A stretch of 64,000 nucleotides of DNA from Acidobacteriota bacterium. GTDB lineage: Bacteria > Acidobacteriota > Terriglobia > Terriglobales > Acidobacteriaceae. Position numbers and translations under genes: made by a program. Below are positions 8,012-16,081 of the stretch, piece after piece; positions within the stretch are counted from its first letter, which is position 1, and each line of letters starts with the position of its first letter. The stretch spans positions 265,392 to 329,391 of the forward strand of contig JAFDVR010000002.1 of the NCBI GenBank assembly GCA_018268855.1, in the 5' to 3' direction. The notes under the pieces were generated by a model. That model saw only the letters and a list, made by a program, of their open reading frames with translations. It was not told where the DNA came from and ran no database searches.

Positions 8012-8659
8012 CTAGATAATCCACAGACGGGGGTCGCTCACCGTAACGGCATGTACGCCGGAGGAGAGCAGACCCTCGATCTCTTTAACGCTGTCGATCA
8101 GTCCGCCGCCGATGACCGTCACCTGGGGAAACTCACTCAGCAAGCGCTTCACCACTTTAGGGGCGGCAATTGCCGGAAGCACTTCCACGGCATCGGGATG
8201 GAATTGATTCAAGGACTTACGGGCCGCATTCACCGCCGCCGAATCGATGGCGAAGGTGCGCTGCACGGTGAACAGGCCAAGCGTCTGCGCCGCTTTCAGC
8301 GTTTCAAAGCGCGTAGAGACGATGCCGCTCGCTCCATGAGCAGCCAGAAATTCCACCGCAAAACGGTCCCGCGCCAGGCCGTCCAAAAAATCCATATTTA
8401 GCAGGCACATTTTGCCCTTTTCGCGCGCTTTGGCCAGCATGGTAGGTAGCGTGAGCGGATTGCCGGTAAGCAGATACAGCGCCCTGGGCGGGCTGGATAG
8501 CGCCGCATCGAAGGTGGCCGGGTCATTCACGGCGGCAATGATCGAGCAGTCGCGCAATCCTCCGGCAAGATCGCCTTCAGAGGCTGCGACTTCTTCCAGG
8601 TCCTCGGCTACAAAATATCCCCGCCGCGGCTTGTCGTGTGTCTGTGTGTTAGTTGCCAT
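8012..8659 (-). CDS. GlpP-like glycerol-3-phosphate-responsive antiterminator
   Basis: A 215-aa protein with the GlpP family pattern: LLNMDFLDGLARDRFAVEFL, GIVSTRFETLKAAQTLGL, TVQRTFAIDSAAV, and PDAVEVLPAI followed by VIGGGLIDSVKEI. In Bacillus subtilis, GlpP binds leader mRNA of glycerol genes when glycerol-3-phosphate is present and prevents termination at a leader hairpin. Here it is convergent with the permease/kinase operon (50 bp between stops), whose leader carries a terminator-like hairpin at 1923-1977. The ligand could be the phosphate made by one of the neighbouring kinases; this is inference. AGAGGTG lies just upstream of the ATG at 8659. Confidence 0.8.
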   Translation of the reverse strand: MATNTQTHDKPRRGYFVAEDLEEVAASEGDLAGGLRDCSIIAAVNDPATFDAALSSPPRALYLLTGNPLTLPTMLAKAREKGKMCLLNMDFLDGLARDRFAVEFLAAHGASGIVSTRFETLKAAQTLGLFTVQRTFAIDSAAVNAARKSLNQFHPDAVEVLPAIAAPKVVKRLLSEFPQVTVIGGGLIDSVKEIEGLLSSGVHAVTVSDPRLWII

Positions 8660-8692
8660 GGATGCACCTCTTCTTTGGCTGAAGGCGTAGGC

Positions 8693-8710
8693 CGCGTCTG
8701 ATTAGACGCG
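8693..8710 (-). repeat. Small hairpin in the glpP-like leader
   Basis: A 7-bp inverted repeat (8693-8699 and 8704-8710) with a 4-nt loop lies 33 bp upstream of the glpP-like start codon. No T-tract follows on the minus strand, so it is not an intrinsic terminator. It could be a leader structure or a protein site; it may also be chance. Confidence 0.3.
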
Positions 8711-8857
8711 CAGTTGAAGAATGCCGTATACAGCATTTGCCAACGCTGAAAGGCTCCGGGGGCTCTGCGGTATTCACTCACTATACCCGTGAAAGTCTGC
8801 CAGAATATATCTAATTATGCGTAATAATTATTCATTCACTACGGAAATATTGGTGGT

Positions 8858-10753
8858 TCATTCCATTACGGCCAGCATTGGCAGATCGGAATTTGTATAT
8901 GCCGATATCTTCATCGCAAACCACGAACCCTCCTCTTGCGGCGTTGTCTGCGGGGCAAATTTGCTGAATCCGAGGCGCGTGTACAGATCGCGCACAATGA
9001 CGTTTTTTGGAGTGGGACGCACTTCACCGACGATGTGTGAGAGCCCGCGCGAGCGTGCTGCCTCGACCAGCCCCTGAAGGGCCGCTTCTTCCATGCGGCG
9101 GCCGAGTACGCGGCAACTCATCAGCCAGGTGTCGATGCGGAGTGCGTCTTCTTCGGCATAGGCAATCACCAGTGCGATAGTTCCGTTGTCGCCAAAAGCG
9201 TCGGTGAGAGCGAACTGCAGCGTGACAGCGTTGGGGTCAGCCATAATGCCGCGCAATTCTTCGGCGGTGTAGCGGCGCGTGGTGAGGTTGAATTGGTTTG
9301 TCTTCCCGATAAGCTGCGCGATGCGTGGGAGGTTGGCCTCATCGAACGGGCGGTAGCGCAGTTCCATCTTGAGCGAACGCAGGTAGCTGTCCAGATCGGT
9401 TGCGCTGGCGCGCATCTGTTCGCGGTCCGCATTAGCCTTGTACTGCGTGGCGCGCGCCAGATCTTCTGCGGTGAGGCCGAGGGACTCGAAGTAACCTCCG
9501 CGTGCGATGGTTGTTGCAAATCCCGCAGGGTCGTCGGGCAACTCCGGCACTGACACTTCGGGCAGTTCACGTCGCACGAGCGTGCGTTCGAAGGGATTGT
9601 CGTCCGCAAAGACGAGCGCCTCCACGCCGATGTTCAGCGTGCGCGCGATCTTGCGCAGGTTCGTTGCTTTATCGTTCCAGTTGATCTGCATGGCGGCAAA
9701 ATGTTCAGGCCGCAACAGCATGGCTTTATGTTCCGCGATGGCGGCGAGTGCAAGGGTCTCAGTGTTCTTGGAGCAGATGGCGAGCAGCACACCGCGTTCG
9801 CGCAGGCGCAGGCAGTATTGCTGGAACTCCAGAAACGCCTCGCCGGCTGCGTGTCCCTGGCCAAGAGCGATGCCTTCGATGCCATCGTCGCCAATCACGC
9901 CGCCCCAGAGAGTGTTGTCGAGATCGAGCACGAGGCACTTCGCCGAACGGCCTGTGAGCGCAGCAAGCACCGGAGCAACGAGTTCGCCATACAGAGGAGC
10001 AGCGGCGGGATGGACCTCCTGTTTGGCGCGAAACCACATCGCTGGATCGTGCCATGTGCGGAGACCGTCTTGTGCCGCTACATCGTCGATGGCAAGCAGG
10101 TGCACGCCGTCTTCTTTTGCCGAGACATGCAGATCATGATTCAGCGTTCTGACAATCTGGTGCGGCGAGCCATCGTGGTGGTGCTCATTCGATCCAAGCA
10201 GTGCAGGGAAGAGCGGAAGCACAGTCTGTTGCAGCACCGTGGCATGAAAGTGGTCCCGCGCCAACTTCCACGCATTGCGCATACGCTGAAGCGGATCGAA
10301 GCCTGACTGCGCGAGTTCCACTAAGTGGTGCGCGTCGAACGCGAAGAGAACCACCTGTGGCGCAAATGCGTACAGAGGTGAGTCAGGCAATGCAAGCTCC
10401 TGCATGTACTGGCCGTATCCGCACTCATGTACGTGCAGCACGATGCCACGCCGCAACGCTGCCGCCCGAAGTGAAGCAACAAGATGGTGCGTAGTGGAAG
10501 AAGCAAGAATTGCAAGACGAATTTCGGACAAATCGTGCGAAGCAGTTTGTGAGAGGACCTGCTGGATCGCGCGATCGAGCTTTGCCGCCGCGAGAAAATC
10601 CAACTGGAATTGTGACAGTTTACGAAGCGCGCGCAGATCGTTGGAGCGCGCTGCTTCAGAGACCTGCTGCTTCCAATCCGGAGGCGCTGCGGGAAGCCAG
10701 CTTTGCAGCGAAGCTAGATCAGCCGGAATGGGAAGAGGAGCCACAGTCTTCAA
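8858..10753 (-). CDS. FkbH-like HAD-IIIC protein (acyl-carrier-protein loading type)
   Basis: A 631-aa multidomain protein. Residues 1-270 form an N-terminal SGNH-like/FkbH N-region, the HAD motif DLDNTLWGGVIGDDG begins at 277, and ADDNPFERTLVRRELPE forms the distal HAD motif. A GNAT-like segment near the end contains HIVGEV and a DLYTRLGF motif. FkbH proteins take 1,3-bisphosphoglycerate and load glyceryl groups onto an acyl carrier protein for polyketide or glycolipid units. The start at 10753 overlaps the VOC gene end by 35 bp, so the two are almost certainly co-transcribed. No ACP is adjacent; a standalone FkbH-type ACP lies at 28711-28965. Confidence 0.82.
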   Translation of the reverse strand: MKTVAPLPIPADLASLQSWLPAAPPDWKQQVSEAARSNDLRALRKLSQFQLDFLAAAKLDRAIQQVLSQTASHDLSEIRLAILASSTTHHLVASLRAAALRRGIVLHVHECGYGQYMQELALPDSPLYAFAPQVVLFAFDAHHLVELAQSGFDPLQRMRNAWKLARDHFHATVLQQTVLPLFPALLGSNEHHHDGSPHQIVRTLNHDLHVSAKEDGVHLLAIDDVAAQDGLRTWHDPAMWFRAKQEVHPAAAPLYGELVAPVLAALTGRSAKCLVLDLDNTLWGGVIGDDGIEGIALGQGHAAGEAFLEFQQYCLRLRERGVLLAICSKNTETLALAAIAEHKAMLLRPEHFAAMQINWNDKATNLRKIARTLNIGVEALVFADDNPFERTLVRRELPEVSVPELPDDPAGFATTIARGGYFESLGLTAEDLARATQYKANADREQMRASATDLDSYLRSLKMELRYRPFDEANLPRIAQLIGKTNQFNLTTRRYTAEELRGIMADPNAVTLQFALTDAFGDNGTIALVIAYAEEDALRIDTWLMSCRVLGRRMEEAALQGLVEAARSRGLSHIVGEVRPTPKNVIVRDLYTRLGFSKFAPQTTPQEEGSWFAMKISAYTNSDLPMLAVME

Positions 10754-11186
10754 AGAGGTGCCGATGCCCGGGGGCTTCGATCAATTCGATGATAAAGCGT
10801 AAGGGAGAGAAGAAGAACTGGATGGGCTTTCCTCCATACGCCACTGCAGGCTGCGCTTTGCCGGCGGGGAAGCATCCCTGTTCGCGCAGCGCTTCGGCTG
10901 CGGCTGCAAGATCATGTGTGAGGTACGCCACATGGTTCAGTACATTCTTGCCCTGCGAAAGCGCGCGCGAGACGGGGCTCTTCTCCCCGAGTGAAGTGAT
11001 TAATTCAAAACGAGGTGACACGCCTCCGCTGCCAAACTGCACGGAGACACCGATCTGCGGATCATCAAAGATCTCACTCCACTGCACGATGCCGAGCGTT
11101 GCGGAGAGATGTTCGCGCGCCGCGGCCAGGTCGGCAACAACGAGTCCGAGATGATCGAAGGTAAGCGTGGATTCGTTGTCGCGCAT
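10719..11186 (-). CDS. VOC-superfamily protein (methylmalonyl-CoA epimerase/glyoxalase fold)
   Basis: A 155-aa protein with two beta-alpha-beta-beta-beta modules and the metal-ligand pattern FDHLGLVV (His near the N-terminus), LNHVAYLT (second His) and a C-terminal IIELIEA (Glu), as in methylmalonyl-CoA epimerases and glyoxalases. The start ATG at 11186 was chosen because the longer in-frame start at 11231 lies inside the tRNA gene. Only 11 nt separate the tRNA 3' CCA from this ATG and no Shine-Dalgarno is visible, so the mRNA may be nearly leaderless after tRNA processing. It overlaps the downstream FkbH-like gene, which suggests a joint role; the substrate is unknown. Confidence 0.75.
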   Translation of the reverse strand: MRDNESTLTFDHLGLVVADLAAAREHLSATLGIVQWSEIFDDPQIGVSVQFGSGGVSPRFELITSLGEKSPVSRALSQGKNVLNHVAYLTHDLAAAAEALREQGCFPAGKAQPAVAYGGKPIQFFFSPLRFIIELIEAPGHRHLFEDCGSSSHSG

Positions 11187-11197
11187 GAGCAAGATGA

Positions 11198-11273
11198 TGG
11201 TGGGCCCACCAGGATTTGAACCTGGAACCAAAGGATTATGAGTCCTCTGCTCTAACCGTTGAGCTATAGGCCC
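11198..11273 (-). tRNA. tRNA with anticodon CAU (tRNA-Ile2 favoured, or elongator tRNA-Met)
   Basis: On the minus strand a 76-nt cloverleaf is complete and ends in an encoded CCA (11200-11198). The acceptor stem GGGCCTA pairs with TGGGCCC with one G-U. The D-arm is GCTC/GAGC, the anticodon stem GAGGA/TCCTT holds loop CTCATAA, and the T-arm CCAGG/CCTGG holds TTCAAAT. The anticodon is CAU. C at positions 4 and 5 and overall similarity to E. coli ileX suggest the lysidine-modified isoleucine tRNA, but elongator tRNA-Met cannot be excluded without comparison. Confidence 0.95.
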
Positions 11274-11378
11274 GCGATGAAAAGCTAGTCCTCTCAGTCT
11301 CGCATACCGCGTTTATCTGCTTCAAACGCCGCATTCCGGTAGCATGGATGCCTCAACCTTTTTAGAGCAGGAGACGTG

Positions 11379-12785
11379 ATGGAGACGACCGCGACGCGGA
11401 GAGAGTTTTTGCAGGGCGCAGTGGGCGCGGGTGTGGCGGCCAAGATGGGAGCGGCGCAAACGGCTGCGGGACCGCGGAAGGTCAACATCGTCTACATCCA
11501 TTCGCATGATTCCGGCCGCTATCTGAAACCCTATGGATATGACGTGCCTACGCCAAACCTGCAGCGGCTTGCGTCGCAAGGCGTGCTGTTCCGCCAGACA
11601 TATACAGCGGCGCCTACGTGTTCGCCGAGCCGCGCTGCGTTGTTGACAGGGCAGTGTCCGCACCGAGCGGGCATGCTTGGGTTGGCGCATCGCGGATGGT
11701 CGCTGAACGATTACAAGCAGCACATCATTCATCCGCTGCACGATGCGGGATACACGACCGTTCTTGCCGGTTTACAGCATGTGGCGAAAGATCCCGCCGT
11801 GATTGGCTACGATGTGATGATCCCGCACAAGAGCGACAATGCCAAAAATGTAGCCCCGGGCGCGGCGGAGTTTCTACTGTCGAAGCCGAAAGAGCCGTTC
11901 TTTTTGGATGCGGGTTTCTTTGAGACACACCGCGTGTATCCCAAGCCGACGGCGGAGGACAATCCTAACTATATTCAGCCGCCTTCTGCTGTGCCGGATA
12001 CACCGTCATCGCGTCGCGACATGGCCGGTTTCCATGCCAGCGCGCGGCACTTTGATGAAGGCCTGGGCATGATACTCGACGCGTTGGAAAAGGCCGGATT
12101 GGCGGACAACACCCTGGTGCTGAGCACGACTGACCATGGCATTGCGTTTCCGGGGATGAAGTGCAACCTGACGGATGATGGCATGGGCATTTCGATGATC
12201 ATGCGCGGGCCGCGCGACTGTAAGCCTGGTTCGGCCTGCGACGCGATGATCTCGAACATCGACGTGTTTCCGACGATCTGCGAGTACGTCGGTATTGCGA
12301 AGCCTGCGTGGCTGGAAGGCAAATCGTTTTTGCCGGTTCTGCGCGGCGTGGCACCTGAGGTTAATCAGGAAGTCTTCTCTGAGGTGACGTATCACGCTGC
12401 ATATGAGCCGAAGCGCTGTATCCGCACGCAGCGGTGGAAGTACATTGCGCGTTTCGATCACCGCAAGTATCCGGTGCTATCGAACTGTGACGACAGCCCA
12501 AGCAAGAATGTATGGCTGGCGGCAGGATGGCAGAAGAATCCAATGGTGCGCGAGGAGCAGTTGTACGACCTGGTCTTCGATCCGCACGAGCGCAATAATC
12601 TAATCGGCGATCCGCTGTATGCGGAGACGCACAAGGACCTGCATACGCGTCTGTGGGCGTGGATGAAGCGCACGGACGATCCTATTTTGAAGGGACCCGT
12701 GCCGCTCGCTCCCGGAGGAGTGACGAACGATGTGGACGATATTTCTCCGAAGAGCCTAAACCGCCACACTGCACCGATTAAATAG
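11379..12785 (+). CDS. Tat-exported type I sulfatase (sulfamidase-like)
   Basis: A 468-aa arylsulfatase-superfamily enzyme that would hydrolyse sulfate esters or N-sulfates outside the cytoplasm. The N-terminus TRREFLQG followed by an Ala/Gly-rich stretch is a twin-arginine signal. The sulfatase signature CSPSRAALLTG starts at Cys81, the residue converted to formylglycine by a maturase (FGE or anaerobic SME) not in this window. Sequence around HSHDSGRYLKPYGYDVPTPNL resembles the heparan N-sulfatase branch, which is suggestive only. ATG 11379 has AGGAGA at 11369-11374; a GTG directly before it is too close to that site. It begins just past the tRNA gene on the opposite strand. Confidence 0.88.
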   Translation: METTATRREFLQGAVGAGVAAKMGAAQTAAGPRKVNIVYIHSHDSGRYLKPYGYDVPTPNLQRLASQGVLFRQTYTAAPTCSPSRAALLTGQCPHRAGMLGLAHRGWSLNDYKQHIIHPLHDAGYTTVLAGLQHVAKDPAVIGYDVMIPHKSDNAKNVAPGAAEFLLSKPKEPFFLDAGFFETHRVYPKPTAEDNPNYIQPPSAVPDTPSSRRDMAGFHASARHFDEGLGMILDALEKAGLADNTLVLSTTDHGIAFPGMKCNLTDDGMGISMIMRGPRDCKPGSACDAMISNIDVFPTICEYVGIAKPAWLEGKSFLPVLRGVAPEVNQEVFSEVTYHAAYEPKRCIRTQRWKYIARFDHRKYPVLSNCDDSPSKNVWLAAGWQKNPMVREEQLYDLVFDPHERNNLIGDPLYAETHKDLHTRLWAWMKRTDDPILKGPVPLAPGGVTNDVDDISPKSLNRHTAPIK

Positions 12786-12795
12786 AACCTCGACG

Positions 12796-13290
12796 CTACT
12801 TGTATTCAAAGATGTGCGGCGTGGGGTAGGTAAGTGTCCCATCCTTGCGCTCGTACCAAATGAAGATGCGCTTGCTGCCGTTCACGGTTACGGCAACAAT
12901 AACGCCTGTTCCGAATGGGCCACTGCCGTCCACGATGGACTTATCGACGTGGTGCGACTTGATGACCTCACCTGCAGGGGAGTACGTTGTCCAATCTTCA
13001 GTGAAGCGTTGCAGCGGATAATTGCTGTATTTATAGGGGTGTTGCTGCCAGTCCTGATCGTTTACATAAATGCCGTATGCGGTGGTGAAATCCTTCTTCT
13101 CCACTGCGGTGAGGAATTTATCGATCTTATGTTCCGCGCCTAGGTTGGAAAAGAACCATCCATGTCCTGTGATGATGCCAGCCAATGCAATCACTGCAAT
13201 CAGCAACAGCGTGACTCCGGTGCCGATCAGCAGATTGCGTTTTAGGTTTTCGCGGCGTGCATTGTAGGCAGGTGCATCCATCAGGCTCAT
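12796..13290 (-). CDS. Hypothetical membrane-anchored protein (164 aa)
   Basis: I do not recognise a family with certainty. A cytoplasmic N-terminus of about 18 residues with a basic patch is followed by one transmembrane helix (about 19-41). A periplasmic part then begins with a helical region (KIDKFLTAVEKKDFTTAYGI). It continues with a beta-rich region including VIVAVTVNGSKRIFIWYERKDGTLTYP, similar in layout to the small NTF2-like or DUF4878-type lipoprotein domains. It ends 10 bp from the convergent sulfatase stop and is preceded by yraN (48 bp) in the same direction, probably in one transcript. Confidence 0.7.
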   Translation of the reverse strand: MSLMDAPAYNARRENLKRNLLIGTGVTLLLIAVIALAGIITGHGWFFSNLGAEHKIDKFLTAVEKKDFTTAYGIYVNDQDWQQHPYKYSNYPLQRFTEDWTTYSPAGEVIKSHHVDKSIVDGSGPFGTGVIVAVTVNGSKRIFIWYERKDGTLTYPTPHIFEYK

Positions 13291-13338
13291 GATCGTTCTT
13301 CTTTCGTGCGAAACTGTGTCACTGATTTTAGACGCGAG

Positions 13339-13743
13339 CTAGGCAAACGCGTTGCGAATGAGCTCGATTCCTTCGGGCAAACTATCGAGATAAACGGAGA
13401 TGACATCGAAACGTGTGCAGATGGTATCGGCTGCGGGTACACCGCCCGGACGCATAGGAAGTTGGCGCAGATAAGCTGCCGCCACTCGTTTGAGCATCTT
13501 TTCCTTCTGCTCGTCCACGGCAGATTCCGCGCCCACAAGCCCGCGTGCGGTGCGCGTTTTTACTTCCACAAAGCACAGCGTATTGCCTTCCCATGCGATC
13601 AGGTCGATTTCGCCGCGGAGCCTAGAGGTACGCCACTGCCGCGCAACCACAGTGAAGCCCAGCTCGCGCAGATAGAAATACGCAAGTAATTCACCTTGAT
13701 CTCCTGATTTTGCGGATGCGGGACCAAGGTATTGAGTTTTCAT
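13339..13743 (-). CDS. yraN: YraN/UPF0102-family endonuclease-like protein
   Basis: A 134-aa protein of the UPF0102 family, which has a PD-(D/E)XK nuclease fold of uncertain cellular role. Family motifs are clear: GELLAYFYLRELGFTVV, RGEIDLIAWEGNTLCFVEVKTR (the GEIDLI and FVEVKTR core that forms the nuclease-like site) and a terminal RFDVISV segment. The start at 13743 gives the usual family length and N-terminus; a longer frame to 13896 would overlap the divergent patatin gene. No strong ribosome site is visible, so the start is moderately sure. Confidence 0.85.
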   Translation of the reverse strand: MKTQYLGPASAKSGDQGELLAYFYLRELGFTVVARQWRTSRLRGEIDLIAWEGNTLCFVEVKTRTARGLVGAESAVDEQKEKMLKRVAAAYLRQLPMRPGGVPAADTICTRFDVISVYLDSLPEGIELIRNAFA

Positions 13744-13837
13744 AGCGATGGCTTCAACAAATCGAAGCACCGGATTGCGCATGGAAGAAAGCATCGCTGT
13801 CAGTATGCGCCAAATCCGTGGCCGAATGCATCCTAAG

Positions 13838-16081
13838 ATGCAGTTAAGTATGTCGCTAAACAGAGTCAGCATCGCAACCATCTTGATGTGTGCCATCGCA
13901 TTACCGATGGCGAGTCAGCAGCAGGACCTGCCGACGAACGGTTCGCCATCCTCAGAGATGCCTACCAGGTCAGCCCCACCTCGTGTTGCTTTGGTGCTGG
14001 GCGGCGGAGGCGCGCTGGGCCTTACAGAACTCGGTGTGCTGCGCTGGCTGGAAGAGAACCATATTCCGATTGACGTAATCGGTGGCACCAGCATGGGATG
14101 CATGTTGAGTGCGTTCTATGCCACAGGGCATTCCCCGGACGAGATCGATAAGCTGACAAGCGATGTCGTCCTCAACCGGGTGTTTCGCATCTCTACGGAC
14201 TATCGTCAACTTAACTTCCGGCGCCGTGAAGATGAACGCCGCATTCCAGGATCGATTGATGTTGGACTGAAGCATGGCATCTCTCTGCGCCCTGGAGTGC
14301 TTACAGACACGGCGTTGAACGGATTTTTAAATGAGACATTCTTGCGTTATGGGGGCGATCGAAATTTTAACTCGTTACCTATTCCTCTCCGTTGTGTAGC
14401 CACGGATATAGGCAAAGGGGAGTTGCATATCTTCCGTAAGGGTTCGATTGCGGATGCCGTGCGCGCATCCATTTCGCTGCCGGCAGTCTTTCCTCCCTTT
14501 GTGAAGGACGACCATGTTTACGTGGATGGTGCGATCCTCGAGAACCTTCCAACAGAGACGGTTATCAGTGAATTTCATCCGCAGGCGATTATTGCTGTCT
14601 CGATTCCGCTCGGCAGAGAGAGCAAAGCAGAACAGGCGTCCATCTTTGGCGTGTTGACGCGCAGCTTCAGCGTGGCTTCATGGGCAAATGAGCAGCGATC
14701 CCGCAAACTGGCAGATGTTGTCATTGAGCCGGATGTGAATGGACTGACGACAGGAGACTATACCAAGGCCCTTGAGTTAGGTAAGCATGGTTATGAAGCA
14801 GCGGAGAAAAAGCGCGCCGAGTTGTTGCGTTATCGCGTTTCCGACGCGGAGTGGGAGCAATACCTGTCCCGCCGCAGATCGTTGCTTCCACCCGAACCGG
14901 GAACCATTCGTCATGTTGCAGTTACAGGACCTACCCCGGCTCTGCAACGCGCCATTCAAAAAGAAGCGGAGCTTATGCAAGGCCAGCCGCTTACTGCACA
15001 AGTTATTAATAAAGAACTGGAGCAGATTCGTAGTGATGGCAGGTTTGTCGCTGGCTATTCCGTCGGGGATCCGGCTGCGGCAGGTGGCGCGAGTGTCAAG
15101 ATAGACGTTCAGGACAAGGTGACCGGACCACCGTTTCTGCAGTTGGGTGTAAATATTCTTGCGCAGACTGGGCAAGGTGCGCGCGCAACGCTCGATGGAA
15201 ACTTTCTTTATCAGGATCTCGGCGGATATGGATCGGAGTTTCGTGTGCGGTTCTCCGCCGGTTTTACCAATGGCGCAGACGTTGAATATTTTCGCAAACT
15301 CTCTTCGCGTGGATACTTCATCGCGCCACGCATCGAATTTCAGCGTATGCCGGTGTACATCTATGACGGTACGCAATCGCGTGTGGCGGAACGGTTGCAC
15401 CAGAAGGTTGGCGGAGCTATCGATTTTGGCCAGACCCGCGGCGAAAGCCGCGAAATACGTGTGGGCTGGAGTGAGTTTCAGCATCGCTGGATTACCACCA
15501 CAGGAACAGATGGCAGCCCAGACTTGTCTGGCTCTGCACAGCTTGTGCGCGGTCTTTATCGTGTAGACATGCAGGACCGCGCGCTGATTCCGCAACATGG
15601 CTTTGGTGCAGAGGTGAACGCAGGCTATCTCTACAATGCCGTCCACAGTGAGAACGCGCCACGCATTACAGCAAAAATGAGCTACGTCTTTCCGTGGGGT
15701 GGCAATGTTTTTATGCTGGCCGGCGAAGGCGGAACCATGTTCAACCGTCGGATAGCCGATCCATTTTTATTTGAACTTGGCGGGCCACTGCGCCTGTCTG
15801 CTTCACTTATCGGCGAATATCGTGGTACGGATTACTGGGTAGCGCGACCCATGTATATGCGCCGCGTGTTCCATCTTCCGCAGCCGCTTGGTCAGTCTAT
15901 CTACGCGATGGCCACGTACAACATTGGAGAAATGCACTCGCCTATGGGGAATTCGGTACGTCGTCAGGATGTCTTCTTCGGAATACTGGCGGAGACTCCC
16001 CTCGGTGTCGTGAGCTTTGGTCCTGCGATCGGAAGTGACGATCACCGCAAGCTGGTCTTTACGCTGGGTCGATTCTTCTAG
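13838..16081 (+). CDS. Patatin-like phospholipase fused to POTRA/beta-barrel (PlpD-type, type Vd secretion)
   Basis: A 747-aa exported protein. A signal peptide (about 1-25, hydrophobic core SIATILMCAIALPMA) precedes a patatin domain with the oxyanion loop LGGGGALG (54-61), the nucleophile elbow GTSMG (Ser85) and the dyad Asp in DGA (230-232). A POTRA-like segment follows (RHVAVTGPTPALQRAIQ and so on), then a long beta-rich C-terminal half of BamA/TpsB type that ends in Phe, the usual outer-membrane assembly signal. This is the architecture of PlpD-type autotransported lipases. Several in-frame ATGs precede 13838; this one was chosen because it leads into the signal peptide. Its stop shares the palindrome CTAG (16078-16081) with the stop of the convergent next gene. 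Confidence 0.85.
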   Translation: MQLSMSLNRVSIATILMCAIALPMASQQQDLPTNGSPSSEMPTRSAPPRVALVLGGGGALGLTELGVLRWLEENHIPIDVIGGTSMGCMLSAFYATGHSPDEIDKLTSDVVLNRVFRISTDYRQLNFRRREDERRIPGSIDVGLKHGISLRPGVLTDTALNGFLNETFLRYGGDRNFNSLPIPLRCVATDIGKGELHIFRKGSIADAVRASISLPAVFPPFVKDDHVYVDGAILENLPTETVISEFHPQAIIAVSIPLGRESKAEQASIFGVLTRSFSVASWANEQRSRKLADVVIEPDVNGLTTGDYTKALELGKHGYEAAEKKRAELLRYRVSDAEWEQYLSRRRSLLPPEPGTIRHVAVTGPTPALQRAIQKEAELMQGQPLTAQVINKELEQIRSDGRFVAGYSVGDPAAAGGASVKIDVQDKVTGPPFLQLGVNILAQTGQGARATLDGNFLYQDLGGYGSEFRVRFSAGFTNGADVEYFRKLSSRGYFIAPRIEFQRMPVYIYDGTQSRVAERLHQKVGGAIDFGQTRGESREIRVGWSEFQHRWITTTGTDGSPDLSGSAQLVRGLYRVDMQDRALIPQHGFGAEVNAGYLYNAVHSENAPRITAKMSYVFPWGGNVFMLAGEGGTMFNRRIADPFLFELGGPLRLSASLIGEYRGTDYWVARPMYMRRVFHLPQPLGQSIYAMATYNIGEMHSPMGNSVRRQDVFFGILAETPLGVVSFGPAIGSDDHRKLVFTLGRFF

